A stretch of 64,000 nucleotides of DNA from Pseudokordiimonas caeni (GTDB lineage: Bacteria > Pseudomonadota > Alphaproteobacteria > Sphingomonadales > Kordiimonadaceae): NCBI RefSeq assembly GCF_026719705.1, contig NZ_JAPPRR010000001.1:1857531-1921530 (forward strand). The letters run 5' to 3'. The position numbers and the translations under genes are program-made. Below are positions 8,003 through 16,811 of the stretch, piece by piece. Within the stretch, counting starts at the first letter, position 1. Each line of letters begins with the position of its first letter. The notes beneath the pieces are model-generated. The model ran no database searches and was not told the origin of the DNA. It worked only from the letters and a program-made list of their open reading frames with translations.

Positions 8003-9511
8003 ATGCCTGAAACCATCCATCTTTTCTGGCCCGGCGACTATCGCCCGCATCCTAACAATCTCGCCATGCCAATGATCGAAGCCACAACGGCACGCATGGA
8101 AGCAGCGCTTGACCGGCTGAACGTACGGCATACGCGCGTGCCTCATGTGCTCTCCAAGCCGAATGCAGCCATCACCCACCTTGGCCCCATTGATGCGCCA
8201 ATGATCGGCATCTATTCCCACTGGGTCTATGGCCCCCACACGGTGGACGGTGTGGTCGGCAAGGACAGCCCCCTGCTCCTCGCCAGCAATTTCGATGGCA
8301 CATGGCCGGGCCTTGTCGGCCTTCTCAATACCGCTGCCTGCCTTGAAATGGTTGACCGCAAAGCCAGCCGCATCTGGACCGATGCCGACGACTGGACCGC
8401 CGATGATCGTTTCATGAACCAGCTTGAGGAATGGGTAAAGACCGGTGCAATCGCGCATGACCGTTCTGCCATCCGGCCAGCCCCTGCGGTTTCGGCATCG
8501 GCAAGTGCAACGGCTGATGCCGTGCTCGCGGAGTTCAGGATGCGGCGGCCTCTTGCCCTCATGCTCGGCGACACATCGATGGGCATGACAAACGGCTATT
8601 TCGGCCCGCGCATGCTATCAAAGGTCGGCTTCTCCGAGCACAAGGTCGATCAGGCCTGGATCATCGAGCGGGGCAGGAAGGTCACCGATGAACGCATCGA
8701 CGCTGCCTACAGGTTCGTCTGTGAGAAGGGCGTCACCTTCCATTATGGTGGTGACTTTACGCCTGATGCCACCAGGGAGCAGCTTCGCGACTATCTTGCC
8801 GTCCTCGACATGATCGAGGAGTTCGAAGCCGACTGTCTCGGCTGGCAGTATCAGCTTGGCCTGATCGGGTCGCGCCCACCGTCAGACTTCAATGAAGGTC
8901 TCTTCAATTCGACCTGCCGCCCGGAATCGAACGGCGACGTCATCACCACAGCGACGGAAGCTGATCAGGGCAACCTGTTGCCACAGGAAATGATGAAGCG
9001 ACTGCTGAAGCGGAAAGGCCTGCATCAGGCGGTGTTCTTCCACGATATCCGCTGGGGGGCCGAACATGATGGTCAGTTCCTGTGGGTACTGCTCAACTCG
9101 GGATCTTCAGGCGCTTATGCCTTCAACCACAATCCCGACACGCTTGAAGGCGTTCACTCCTATCGTCAGCCTGCGGCCTATTTCCCGATCCCCGGTGGCA
9201 CGTTCGCAGGTGTTTCCAAGGCAGGAGCCATCACATGGGCCCGCGCCTATGTGCAAGACGGCGAACTATGGATGGATATCGGCACCGGCCACGTAGTCGA
9301 ACTCCCCGATGACGTCCGTGAAGTCTGGTGGCAGGGTACGACCCGCGAATGGCCCTTCATGGCAGCCGATCTTGGCATAGGCCGCGACACGCTGATGGCC
9401 CATTATATGAGCAATCATATCGCCGTCGCGTATGGCGACATTTTCGAAGAAATGGTGGCGCTTTCCCGGGCCATGAACTTCAAGGTCCGTATCCTGAAGG
9501 ACGGGAACTGA
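8003..9511 (+). CDS. L-fucose/D-arabinose isomerase-like protein
   Basis: This 502-residue protein resembles the FucI/AraA-like isomerase superfamily in its C-terminal half. The segments CRPESNGDVITTATEADQGN supply candidate metal ligands (Glu and Asp), and GIGRDTLMAHYMSNHIAVAYGDIFEEM matches the FucI C-terminal NHI..YGDI.EE pattern. FucI enzymes convert L-fucose to L-fuculose and D-arabinose to D-ribulose using Mn2+. It is about 90 residues shorter than E. coli FucI, and its N-terminal part is divergent, so the substrate may differ. It sits between GH172 and the FGGY kinase, 11 and 4 bases away, a typical isomerase-kinase pair. Confidence 0.72.
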   Translation: MPETIHLFWPGDYRPHPNNLAMPMIEATTARMEAALDRLNVRHTRVPHVLSKPNAAITHLGPIDAPMIGIYSHWVYGPHTVDGVVGKDSPLLLASNFDGTWPGLVGLLNTAACLEMVDRKASRIWTDADDWTADDRFMNQLEEWVKTGAIAHDRSAIRPAPAVSASASATADAVLAEFRMRRPLALMLGDTSMGMTNGYFGPRMLSKVGFSEHKVDQAWIIERGRKVTDERIDAAYRFVCEKGVTFHYGGDFTPDATREQLRDYLAVLDMIEEFEADCLGWQYQLGLIGSRPPSDFNEGLFNSTCRPESNGDVITTATEADQGNLLPQEMMKRLLKRKGLHQAVFFHDIRWGAEHDGQFLWVLLNSGSSGAYAFNHNPDTLEGVHSYRQPAAYFPIPGGTFAGVSKAGAITWARAYVQDGELWMDIGTGHVVELPDDVREVWWQGTTREWPFMAADLGIGRDTLMAHYMSNHIAVAYGDIFEEMVALSRAMNFKVRILKDGN

Positions 9512-9515
9512 CGCC

Positions 9516-11021
9516 ATGGCCGGTCCCTACTTCATCGGAATCGATGGCGGCACCGAAGGCATCCGTGCTGGCATTTTCGATGCCCGCGGGCGCCCCCTCG
9601 CGTTTGCGGCCACGCCCTACACAACCCGTTTCCCCGCGCCAGCCCATGCAGAACAGGACCCGGTCGACTGGTGGGCCGGGTGTGGCCAGTCGGTCCGCAA
9701 GGCAATGGCGGCGGCAGGCATCCCTGCGGATCAGGTAAAAGGCCTTGCCGTCGACACCACCAACTGCTCGGTCGTCTTGCTCGACACGGAAGGTGAGCCG
9801 GTAAGGCCGGCAATGATCTGGATGGATGTCCGCGCCTCCAAAGAAGCCGATGAGGTTGCAGCAAGTGGTGACAAGGCTCTTCGGGTGAACAGCGGTGGGC
9901 GCGGACCCGTTTCCGCCGAGTGGATGATTCCGAAGGCGCTATGGCTGAAACGGAACGAACCTGATGCCTTTGCCCGCGCCGCCTATGTCTGCGAATATCA
10001 GGACTATCTGAACCTCAAGCTGACCGGACGACTGGTTGCCAGCGTCTACAACGTGAGCGCACGATGGCATCATGACGTCACCAACGGCAGCCAACCAACC
10101 AGCCTGATCGACAGCCTCGGCATCGGTGAGCTAGCGACAAAGTGGCCCGGGGAAATCGTGCGCCTCGGAGAGGTGGTCGCCCCACTCAGTGCCGAAGCTG
10201 CCAACCATCTTGGCCTGAAGGCCGGCCTGCCAGTCTCGCAGGGCGGGGCGGACGCCGGCATCGGCATGATCGGCCTCGGGGTCATCCGGCCGGGCAGCCT
10301 TGCTTTCATCACCGGCTCGTCTCACCTGCATCTTGGCCTGTCTGAGAAGCCATTTGCCGGAGAAGGCATCTGGGGCACCTATGCAAATGCACTCCTGCCC
10401 GGCCTTCATCTGGTCGAGGGCGGGCAAGCCTCAACCGGATCCGCGATCAACTGGTTCAAACGCACCCTCGCAGCAGAGACAAGCTACAAAACACTTGATG
10501 AGGAAGCTGCTGCCGTTCCAGCAGGTGCAAACGGACTCACGGCGCTCGATCATTTTCAGGGCAATCGTACCCCTTTCACTGACCCGCATTCGCGCGGGGC
10601 CTTCGCTGGCCTCTCACTGGGGCACGGTCGAGGTCATCTGTTCCGGGCGCTTCTGGAAAGTGTGGCGATGGGTTCACGTCTCATCCTCGACACTTTCGAA
10701 AAGGGAGGATTTACGCTGAATGATATCGTCCTCGCCGGAGGAGTCACCAACTCGCCCCTCTGGCTGCAGATCCATGCTGACATCATCGGCAAGCCGATTG
10801 CGCTGACCGAAGTTCCCGACGCTCCGGCGCTCGGCAGCGCCATCCTTGCCGCCGTTGGCAGTGGCCATTATGCGAACATCACCGAAGCGGTTTCTGCCAT
10901 GGTACGCCGGTCCCGCACCATTGAGCCGAATATGGCGGTTCACGGTGACTATGCCGAACCATATGCACGCTACAAGGCGCTTTACATTACACAGAAGGAC
11001 TTTCGAAAGGCTGTCGCCTGA
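9516..11021 (+). CDS. FGGY-family carbohydrate kinase (ribulokinase-like)
   Basis: This 501-residue kinase has the N-terminal phosphate loop FIGIDGGTEGIRAGIFDARG, WMDVRA at about 109, and GGADAGIGMIGLGVIRPGSLAFITGSSHLHLG in the middle, close to the ribulokinase/FGGY subgroup. The C-terminal ATP-binding signature DIVLAGGVTNSPLWLQIHAD is present. It would phosphorylate the ketose made by the upstream isomerase, for example D-ribulose or L-fuculose; that pairing is inferred. The stop overlaps the next start by one base (TGATG). The length is normal for the family. Confidence 0.88.
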   Translation: MAGPYFIGIDGGTEGIRAGIFDARGRPLAFAATPYTTRFPAPAHAEQDPVDWWAGCGQSVRKAMAAAGIPADQVKGLAVDTTNCSVVLLDTEGEPVRPAMIWMDVRASKEADEVAASGDKALRVNSGGRGPVSAEWMIPKALWLKRNEPDAFARAAYVCEYQDYLNLKLTGRLVASVYNVSARWHHDVTNGSQPTSLIDSLGIGELATKWPGEIVRLGEVVAPLSAEAANHLGLKAGLPVSQGGADAGIGMIGLGVIRPGSLAFITGSSHLHLGLSEKPFAGEGIWGTYANALLPGLHLVEGGQASTGSAINWFKRTLAAETSYKTLDEEAAAVPAGANGLTALDHFQGNRTPFTDPHSRGAFAGLSLGHGRGHLFRALLESVAMGSRLILDTFEKGGFTLNDIVLAGGVTNSPLWLQIHADIIGKPIALTEVPDAPALGSAILAAVGSGHYANITEAVSAMVRRSRTIEPNMAVHGDYAEPYARYKALYITQKDFRKAVA

Positions 11022-11941
11022 TGCCCTCTGCTGCCGCCGAGGCCTGGATTGCCGCACTTCCTGCGTTCAGTGAACGCCCATTTCCGCCGGCTGCCGCAGA
11101 CCTTGAGGCCTGGCAGGCATGGCAGGCGCGCGCTGAAAAGCAGGGACAGCTTCGGTCTGCGGCGGTAATCAAGGCGCTCGCAGCAACAAATGCGGTCACC
11201 GTCGAACCGATGGATGAAGCAGGAGCGGCGATCAGGATTATCCCGGCCATTCACGACATGAACGGCCTGCAGCTGGCTTTCCTGCATGGTGGCGGCTTTA
11301 CGGCCTTTTCCGCCGCCTCGACCCTGTTTGCGGCAGCTCCTCTCGCCAGCCGCTTGGGCGTCGATGTCATTTCCATCGACTATCCCAAGGCGCCTTTCAG
11401 CACGTGTCTTGAGATTGTCGAGACGACATGCGCACGCCTCCTGCCGCATCTCAACAACAGGACCATCCTTGTCGGCGATTCCGCAGGCGGCGGGCTGGCG
11501 CTTGCCACGATACAGCGTCTGAAGACGCAGGGGAGCCAGCTTCCCGCTGCACTGATATTGTGGTCACCATGGGTCGATATGACGGCCAATGACCCTTCAG
11601 CGGATGATCCGGTCCTGCGCTACAAAGATGATCTCGAGATATGTGCTGCCTGTTACGCGGGCACATTGCCTCATGACGATCCGATTGCCTCGCCGCTGAT
11701 GGGCACCTTCGGGCCGTGGCACCCGCCGACCCTCATACAGGCAGGTGAGCGGGAGATATTCCTGCCCTCTTTACGCCGCCTGATGACAAAAATGACCGCC
11801 GCTGGCGCCGATTGCAGTTTGCAGGTCACCGAAGGTCTTTTTCACTCCTTCGTTGCCCTCGCCCACGAACTCCCTGAAAGCGGAAAGGCCATCGCCAACA
11901 TGCGCCGCTTCATTGACGATGTAATCAGATCACATGGCTGA
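11021..11941 (+). CDS. alpha/beta hydrolase, hormone-sensitive-lipase type
   Basis: This 306-residue esterase-like protein has the HSL-family oxyanion motif LHGGGF (about 88-93) and nucleophile elbow GDSAGGGLA (Ser about 151). The acid is likely in HDDPIASPL and the catalytic His in LFHSF near residue 273. There is no signal peptide. It is the last gene of the nine-gene operon and probably removes an acyl or aryl ester group from the imported compound. No terminator hairpin is obvious directly after it; the following gap holds an att-like repeat. Confidence 0.85.
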   Translation: MPSAAAEAWIAALPAFSERPFPPAAADLEAWQAWQARAEKQGQLRSAAVIKALAATNAVTVEPMDEAGAAIRIIPAIHDMNGLQLAFLHGGGFTAFSAASTLFAAAPLASRLGVDVISIDYPKAPFSTCLEIVETTCARLLPHLNNRTILVGDSAGGGLALATIQRLKTQGSQLPAALILWSPWVDMTANDPSADDPVLRYKDDLEICAACYAGTLPHDDPIASPLMGTFGPWHPPTLIQAGEREIFLPSLRRLMTKMTAAGADCSLQVTEGLFHSFVALAHELPESGKAIANMRRFIDDVIRSHG

Positions 11942-12038
11942 CGAGCCAAAAGCCCGCATATCAGCTTGCCATTTCCGCATGCCAACGCCAATCCCAGCGG
12001 CGATACGCGAAGACGCGCCCACGCGAAATTTTAAAATA

Positions 12039-12083
12039 ATCAAATAAAATCAATGACTTAAAGTCATTGGTGCCCGCTGCCGG
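12039..12083. repeat. Distal att-like direct repeat (tRNA-Leu 3' end copy)
   Basis: This 45-bp segment matches 28136-28180 at 44 of 45 positions. Its last 16 bases (12068-12083) equal the terminal 16 bases of the tRNA-Leu gene including CCA, while the first 29 match the sequence just downstream of that tRNA. A partial tRNA 3' end placed far from the intact gene in direct orientation is the hallmark of integrase-mediated insertion. A near-palindrome lies at 12053-12067. The rest of the 396-bp gap (11942-12337) shows no gene; it is locally AT-rich and ends in a hairpin. Confidence 0.85.
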
Positions 12084-12261
12084 CACCAGAGTTATAATTA
12101 TATCAACCAGTTACAAGACCTTGGCGCAAATTTGGCGCAGGGAAATTGGGTGCAGATGACGATGCAGTCCTCGTGCTGGAGTTGCTGGAACAATGATAGC
12201 GCCATAGATCCATCATATTTGCTCGATACTCTTCATTGTACCCTGCCTTCCAATATGAATA

Positions 12262-12290
12262 GTGCCAGCGTCAGGGAGCGACGCTGGCAC
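12262..12290 (-). terminator. Hairpin terminator after the TonB receptor gene
   Basis: GTGCCAGCGTC and GACGCTGGCAC form a perfect 11-bp stem with a 7-base loop. It lies about 50 bases past the stop of the minus-strand TonB receptor gene. The T-run after the stem is weak, so termination may be partial, or it may act on both strands. Confidence 0.65.
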
Positions 12291-12337
12291 CGGCTTTCGG
12301 CAGAAGTGATGCGCGATCGATCCTGCCGTGGGAGACG

Positions 12338-14776
12338 TCAGAACCGGAAGCGGGCCTCAAGGCCGATGGTGCGCCCTTCATTGGCCACACCCGACTGGGC
12401 ACCGGTCAGAAGCGGCGTATCGACGATATAGCTGAGGGTGATCTTGTCGGTGAGGTTGCGGCCATAGATGGCCAATGACCATGTTTCATCGACCGACGCA
12501 ATCGCGATACGGGCATTGATCTTGGCGTAAGCATCCTGCTTGCCGGCCTCGTCCAGATCGTCCACGAGATACGAGGTGCTACGGTAGTTCACGTCTGCAT
12601 CAAGGGTCAGGTTAAGACTTTCCGTGATGTCCTTCGTGTAATTGGCTGCCACTACCCCGCTGAACTTGGGCGCGAAGGCATTAGTCCGGCCGGAAAGGTC
12701 CTGCTGGCAGACAACGCCCGGCGCAGTTGCGGCAATCTGGGCCGCCGTGCAGCCGGCTGTCGTAAAGTCCTTGAAGGTGAAGTCGAGCCATGCCCCGCTG
12801 ACTGTCATCGTCAGGGCTTCGGTCGCCCGAAACTCGAAATCGGCCTCAAGACCCCGGATGCGCGAGTTGGCGGCATTCGACACCGAGAAAGTGGTGCCCT
12901 GGAAGCTCGTCACCTGCAGGTCGCTATAGTCGGTCTGGAACACTGTGGCATTCAGGCGACCGCGGCCATCCATCAGCGTGCTCTTCATGCCAACTTCATA
13001 GGTCCGGGCACGCTCGTCCTCGAACTCCCAGCCAACCGGTTGGCCGGTGACCGCATCGAAGGCCTGGTCATCGGAGGCGTTGAAGCCGCCCATCTTGTGG
13101 CCCTGTGCGAAACGTGCGAACAGCATCACGTCGTTGTTCACATCCCAGCTGATCGTAGCCGTCGGGTCGAAATGGTTCTCGGTCCGATGCCCGTCGATAT
13201 CGTGGGTCACAGTCCCGAAGGCCTGCCGGAACACTGCAGCCAGCAGCGGGTTGGCGTCCGGCGTATCGATCGCGGCCGACGTGCTTGTCACATCGCTTGC
13301 CAGCCAGACCTGCTTGGCGGCGTCGCGGCTATTGTGGGTGTAGCGGCCGCCAACCGTCAGCCTGACGGCATCGTTCATGTTCCAGGTGAACTGGCCGAAC
13401 GCTGCATAGGATTCGGTATCAAGCGTAAAGATCCGGTTCCGGCCAGCCACCACCATCGGATACAGGGCATAGAGCGGGCCGAGCTGGGCTGCAAAGACCG
13501 ACGGAATGCCCAGCGCGATGTTCGAGAAGCCACCGATCGAGCTGTCCACCAGCACCTGACCATTATTGTCGAGGCCGGAATTCTCATAATAGCCGCCTAC
13601 GAGATACTCGACGGTCTCGCCAACCGGTGAAGCGTAGCGCAGTTCCTGGCTGAATTGGTCGAAATCGTCCTCGTCATACTGCGACAGCAGATTGATCGGC
13701 AGGAAGTCTGTGTCCTGTTCGTCCGACGATTTATAGGTCGAATAGCCGGTCACCGAAGTGATTTCCCCGCCGCTGGCGAGGTTATAGTCAAGGGTGGCCG
13801 CAAAATCGTCGAGCGTCGTGGTGGTGCTCTCTGCCTTCGCGCGGCCGAACAGGTTGATGCTTGTGTAGGCATGTGTCTTGTCGGTATCGGTCGCCATTCC
13901 CGGCGCCACGAAGTTGGCGGCGGCAAAAGCCAGCGCATCGAGCGGCGCCTTCGGATCATCGATCAGCGTGAACAGCGACGGCACGATGGGCGACCCGGCC
14001 GTCGTGAAATGCGAGTGCGTATATTTCAGGTTTGCCTTGAAATTGTCGCTGGGCGTCCAGACAAGCGTACCCCGCACCGTGGCGTCTTCCGGCTGGATGG
14101 CGTCGGTATCGGTCGGCACGTTGGTCACAAAGCCATCGGCATCGGCGTAACGCGCAGCGACCCTGAGGGCAGCCGTATCACCAAGCGGTACGGTGGCAGC
14201 ACCAGAAACATCGATCAGTTCGGATGAAGGTTCGTATTTCGCAGCAACAAAGCCGTTGAAATCGTCACCAGCGCCCGGCGAAACCGTGGTCACGTTCAGG
14301 GCGCCTGCGATGGTGTTCTTACCGAAGAGCGCGCCTTGCGGCCCGCGCAGCACCTCGATCCGTTCGATATCAAGGAAGGGCATGCGATACTGGCGACCGC
14401 GCGCCATGCCGATACCATCGATGAAGAGGCCAACCGACTGGTCAAAGGCCCGGTTGACGCCTGAACTGATGCCGCGGATCGCGATTGGCGTGTGGTTCAC
14501 CGCGCGGCTGATATGAACCCCGGGCATCGTTTCCGACAGGTCCTGGAAATCTGAAATGCCAGCCTTTTCGATCTTGTCGCCCATCGCGGCAGAAATCGAG
14601 ACAGGTACATCCTGCAGGCTTTCTGCCCGCTTCTGGGCGGTTACTACGATTTCCTCAAGCGCGAAGATATCCTCGTCCTGTGCTGCAACACTGCCGGCCA
14701 TAGCGATGAGTGCAACGCTCGAAACAGCCGTGCGCAACAATGAACGGTGCGAAAAGACAGATACAAACTCGGACAT
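12338..14776 (-). CDS. TonB-dependent outer membrane receptor (island)
   Basis: This 812-residue outer-membrane receptor has a signal peptide (about 1-32, ending SVAAQ) and a TonB box region EEIVVTAQKRAESLQDVPVSI. A plug domain follows with IERIEVLRGPQGALFGKNT, then a long beta-barrel ending in the aromatic ARFRF typical of assembled OMPs. I chose the ATG at 14776 because GGGAGGGTC lies just upstream; the longer frame to 14905 would run through the operator. It belongs to the receptors common in sphingomonad-like bacteria, which import large or hydrophobic molecules. An AraC-type operator lies 102 bp upstream, so it should be induced with the catabolic operons of the island. Confidence 0.93.
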   Translation of the reverse strand: MSEFVSVFSHRSLLRTAVSSVALIAMAGSVAAQDEDIFALEEIVVTAQKRAESLQDVPVSISAAMGDKIEKAGISDFQDLSETMPGVHISRAVNHTPIAIRGISSGVNRAFDQSVGLFIDGIGMARGRQYRMPFLDIERIEVLRGPQGALFGKNTIAGALNVTTVSPGAGDDFNGFVAAKYEPSSELIDVSGAATVPLGDTAALRVAARYADADGFVTNVPTDTDAIQPEDATVRGTLVWTPSDNFKANLKYTHSHFTTAGSPIVPSLFTLIDDPKAPLDALAFAAANFVAPGMATDTDKTHAYTSINLFGRAKAESTTTTLDDFAATLDYNLASGGEITSVTGYSTYKSSDEQDTDFLPINLLSQYDEDDFDQFSQELRYASPVGETVEYLVGGYYENSGLDNNGQVLVDSSIGGFSNIALGIPSVFAAQLGPLYALYPMVVAGRNRIFTLDTESYAAFGQFTWNMNDAVRLTVGGRYTHNSRDAAKQVWLASDVTSTSAAIDTPDANPLLAAVFRQAFGTVTHDIDGHRTENHFDPTATISWDVNNDVMLFARFAQGHKMGGFNASDDQAFDAVTGQPVGWEFEDERARTYEVGMKSTLMDGRGRLNATVFQTDYSDLQVTSFQGTTFSVSNAANSRIRGLEADFEFRATEALTMTVSGAWLDFTFKDFTTAGCTAAQIAATAPGVVCQQDLSGRTNAFAPKFSGVVAANYTKDITESLNLTLDADVNYRSTSYLVDDLDEAGKQDAYAKINARIAIASVDETWSLAIYGRNLTDKITLSYIVDTPLLTGAQSGVANEGRTIGLEARFRF

Positions 14777-14878
14777 GAAAGACCCTCCCGGACTGGTTGA
14801 CACGATATGGGGAAGGGCCCCCCGCCCTTTTCCCCAAGCCTTCGTGAAGGAGAGTAATCCTGCTCGCGCCCCCTCACT

Positions 14879-14914
14879 TGACACTAGGGGACACTGTTTT
14901 GTCACTTCGAGACA
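14879..14914 (+). promoter_or_regulatory. AraC-type operator A, upstream of the TonB receptor
   Basis: Two direct 15-bp half-sites, TGACACTAGGGGACA (14879-14893) and TGTCACTTCGAGACA (14900-14914), begin exactly 21 bp apart. The same pattern recurs at 18739, 19851 and 27899. The gene-proximal half, read on the gene strand, ends in TGTCAA, which could serve as a -35 element with GATTAC 18 bp further. The proximal edge lies 102 bp from the receptor start codon. Confidence 0.8.
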
Positions 14915-14934
14915 TTTGGCGGGAGCCTGCCTTG

Positions 14935-15924
14935 TCAGGCGAAGCCGGAGAGGCGATCAAAGAACCAATAGGCTGCAAGAATGCCGATGGCATAGGCCAT
15001 GACACGGGCACCGGAAAAGGTCAGCGCCGTGCGCGCATGGGTCAACCGTTTGAAAATCGAAGCACCAGCCGCAAGCAGCAGGATGAAAAGAAGCTGCCCG
15101 GCCTCGACCCCGACATTGAAGAACAGAAGCCCGGTGACAAGATGGGCTGGTGGCAGGCCAATCTCGGCAAGCACCGCGGCAAAACCGAAACCATGCAGGA
15201 GCCCGAAGGAAACCGAAACAGCCACCGGATAGCGCCGGGCAAGCGAACGTTCGTCAGGAAGCGCCAGTTCGCGCGCCAGAAACAGGATCGACAGGGCAAT
15301 CGCCGCTTCTGTCGGCGGTACCGCCACGCGCACGAGATCAAGGGCTGCAAGGGCGAGCGTCACCGAATGGGAGAGCGTGAAGCCTGTGACGGTGACAAGG
15401 ATGCGCCTCCAGCCGCCCGCTAGCACCATCAGACCGGCAACAAACAGCAGGTGATCGAGCCCCAGCCAGATATGCTCCATACCCAGCCTGAAATAATCGG
15501 CAGCCACCGCGCTCGCCTCCGGCCGCACGGGCACAGTCCAACTGTTTTTTTCCGGCGGCAGCAGCTCGATGAGCCGGGCACCGTCTGCCCGTTCAATCTG
15601 GATAAGCGTCGAGAGGCTGGGATTGGCAAGTGGGTATCGGACCTCTATAGCTGCACCCTCCATACCATTCGCGCATAGTAACAGCATAACCCCTTCGGCC
15701 TTGACGGGTGCTCTGGATGGCGCCTGATCCGCAAGGTGACAACCCGTCACCATCAGATAGGGCTGGTTCCGCGCCCACACTGTTTCCGGTACTGCAAGCG
15801 CGAAAGTAAACTTGCCCGGCGCCGCTTCGATAAAGGTTGCGGACAGCGGCCGGGCATCATGCGCCGATGCCGCAAAGCCCATAAGCGATGCGGCGAGAAA
15901 CGCGAGAAGACCAAGGCCTCTCAT
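14935..15924 (-). CDS. HupE/UreJ family membrane protein
   Basis: This 329-residue protein has a signal peptide (MRGLGLLAFLAASLMGFAASAHD), a soluble domain of about 140 residues, and then six or seven membrane helices. The helical part carries the HupE/UreJ signature FRLGMEHIWLGLDHLLFV, SHSVTLALA and LLHGFGFA. HupE and UreJ relatives are linked to metal (nickel or cobalt) supply, but fused forms like this one are uncharacterised. It overlaps the PPIase gene by 4 bases (ATGA) and is the last gene of the DUF3604 operon. A metal or permease role is only inferred. Confidence 0.85.
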   Translation of the reverse strand: MRGLGLLAFLAASLMGFAASAHDARPLSATFIEAAPGKFTFALAVPETVWARNQPYLMVTGCHLADQAPSRAPVKAEGVMLLLCANGMEGAAIEVRYPLANPSLSTLIQIERADGARLIELLPPEKNSWTVPVRPEASAVAADYFRLGMEHIWLGLDHLLFVAGLMVLAGGWRRILVTVTGFTLSHSVTLALAALDLVRVAVPPTEAAIALSILFLARELALPDERSLARRYPVAVSVSFGLLHGFGFAAVLAEIGLPPAHLVTGLLFFNVGVEAGQLLFILLLAAGASIFKRLTHARTALTFSGARVMAYAIGILAAYWFFDRLSGFA

Positions 15925-16802
15925 TCAGCAGGACTCGTGCCGAGGTCGAGGCGGATTTCATAGCTCTCCCTGAGCTTGTCGAGCGCCTTCCGCTCGTTGG
16001 CGCGGCGAGCCTCGTCCTCATAATCGGCCTTCACATGCGCCTCCACCTCCTTGAACGAGGGAATGCGGGGCTCGGTGCGGGATGAAACGAACACCAGATG
16101 ATAACCAAGGGATGAGCGTAATGGCCCCTGCCACACGCCGGCATCCGGGTCGATAGTGAAGAGCGACGTCATCATTTCGCTTCCGAAATGATCGGCGACA
16201 AAATCCGGCGTGCGCTCTACATAATTGGTGAGCCATGGAAAACGGTCGCCTGCCCCGGTCGCAGCCTCGAACCCGGCACGGCGGCCATTGAGCAAGGTAA
16301 GGGTTTCCTTCGCTGCCGCTTGTGCCGCCTCGTCGCCTCGCGCTTCTACATCGAAGAAGACATGGGCAAAGGTGATGGAGCCGGGCACAGCGTAGCGGGC
16401 GGCGTTTGCCGCATGGTAGGCCGCCAGTGCGGCTTCCGACGGCACGGCCTCGGTCACATCCTCGATCAGGAAACGCTGCTTCTGGATCAGGCGCTGGCGG
16501 ATCACATAGTCGCCATTCTCCAGCCCTAGCCCCTTGGCGGTGCGATAGAGGATTTCCTCGTCAACATAGTCGTCAGCAAGCTTCTGACGAAACGCCGGTG
16601 ACAGGGCGTCATACTGCAGGGCGAAGGTTTCGGGATCGAAGATCTTGGCCCTGTATTCCATGAAGGCGATGAGCGCCTCCCGGTCAGCAATGATCACACC
16701 GGGTTCCTCGCCCTTCTCAGGCGCCACCGTCGCATACAGGCCATAGAGAAGCCCTCCGGCCAGAAGAAAATGCAGTAGCGGTTCCCTCAGTAATTTCCCC
16801 AT
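15921..16802 (-). CDS. Parvulin-type peptidyl-prolyl isomerase, membrane-anchored
   Basis: This 293-residue protein starts with an uncleaved membrane helix (LLHFLLAGGLLYGLYATVAPE). A SurA/PpiD-like helical region follows, then a PpiC-like domain with ITFAHVFFDV and a C-terminal GPLRSSLGYHLVFVSSRTEPRIPSFKEV. It probably helps fold exported proteins in the periplasm, perhaps the DUF3604 protein or the receptor. It starts 9 bases after the DUF3604 stop and overlaps hupE by 4 bases. From memory, DUF3604, PPIase and HupE genes recur together in other proteobacteria. Confidence 0.85.
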   Translation of the reverse strand: MGKLLREPLLHFLLAGGLLYGLYATVAPEKGEEPGVIIADREALIAFMEYRAKIFDPETFALQYDALSPAFRQKLADDYVDEEILYRTAKGLGLENGDYVIRQRLIQKQRFLIEDVTEAVPSEAALAAYHAANAARYAVPGSITFAHVFFDVEARGDEAAQAAAKETLTLLNGRRAGFEAATGAGDRFPWLTNYVERTPDFVADHFGSEMMTSLFTIDPDAGVWQGPLRSSLGYHLVFVSSRTEPRIPSFKEVEAHVKADYEDEARRANERKALDKLRESYEIRLDLGTSPAE

Positions 16803-16811
16803 GTCGCGGCC

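Noticed and set aside
11942..12337. Integrase or its remnant next to the distal repeat
   Set aside because: All six frames are short and carry no tyrosine-recombinase motif such as an R-H-R-Y pattern.
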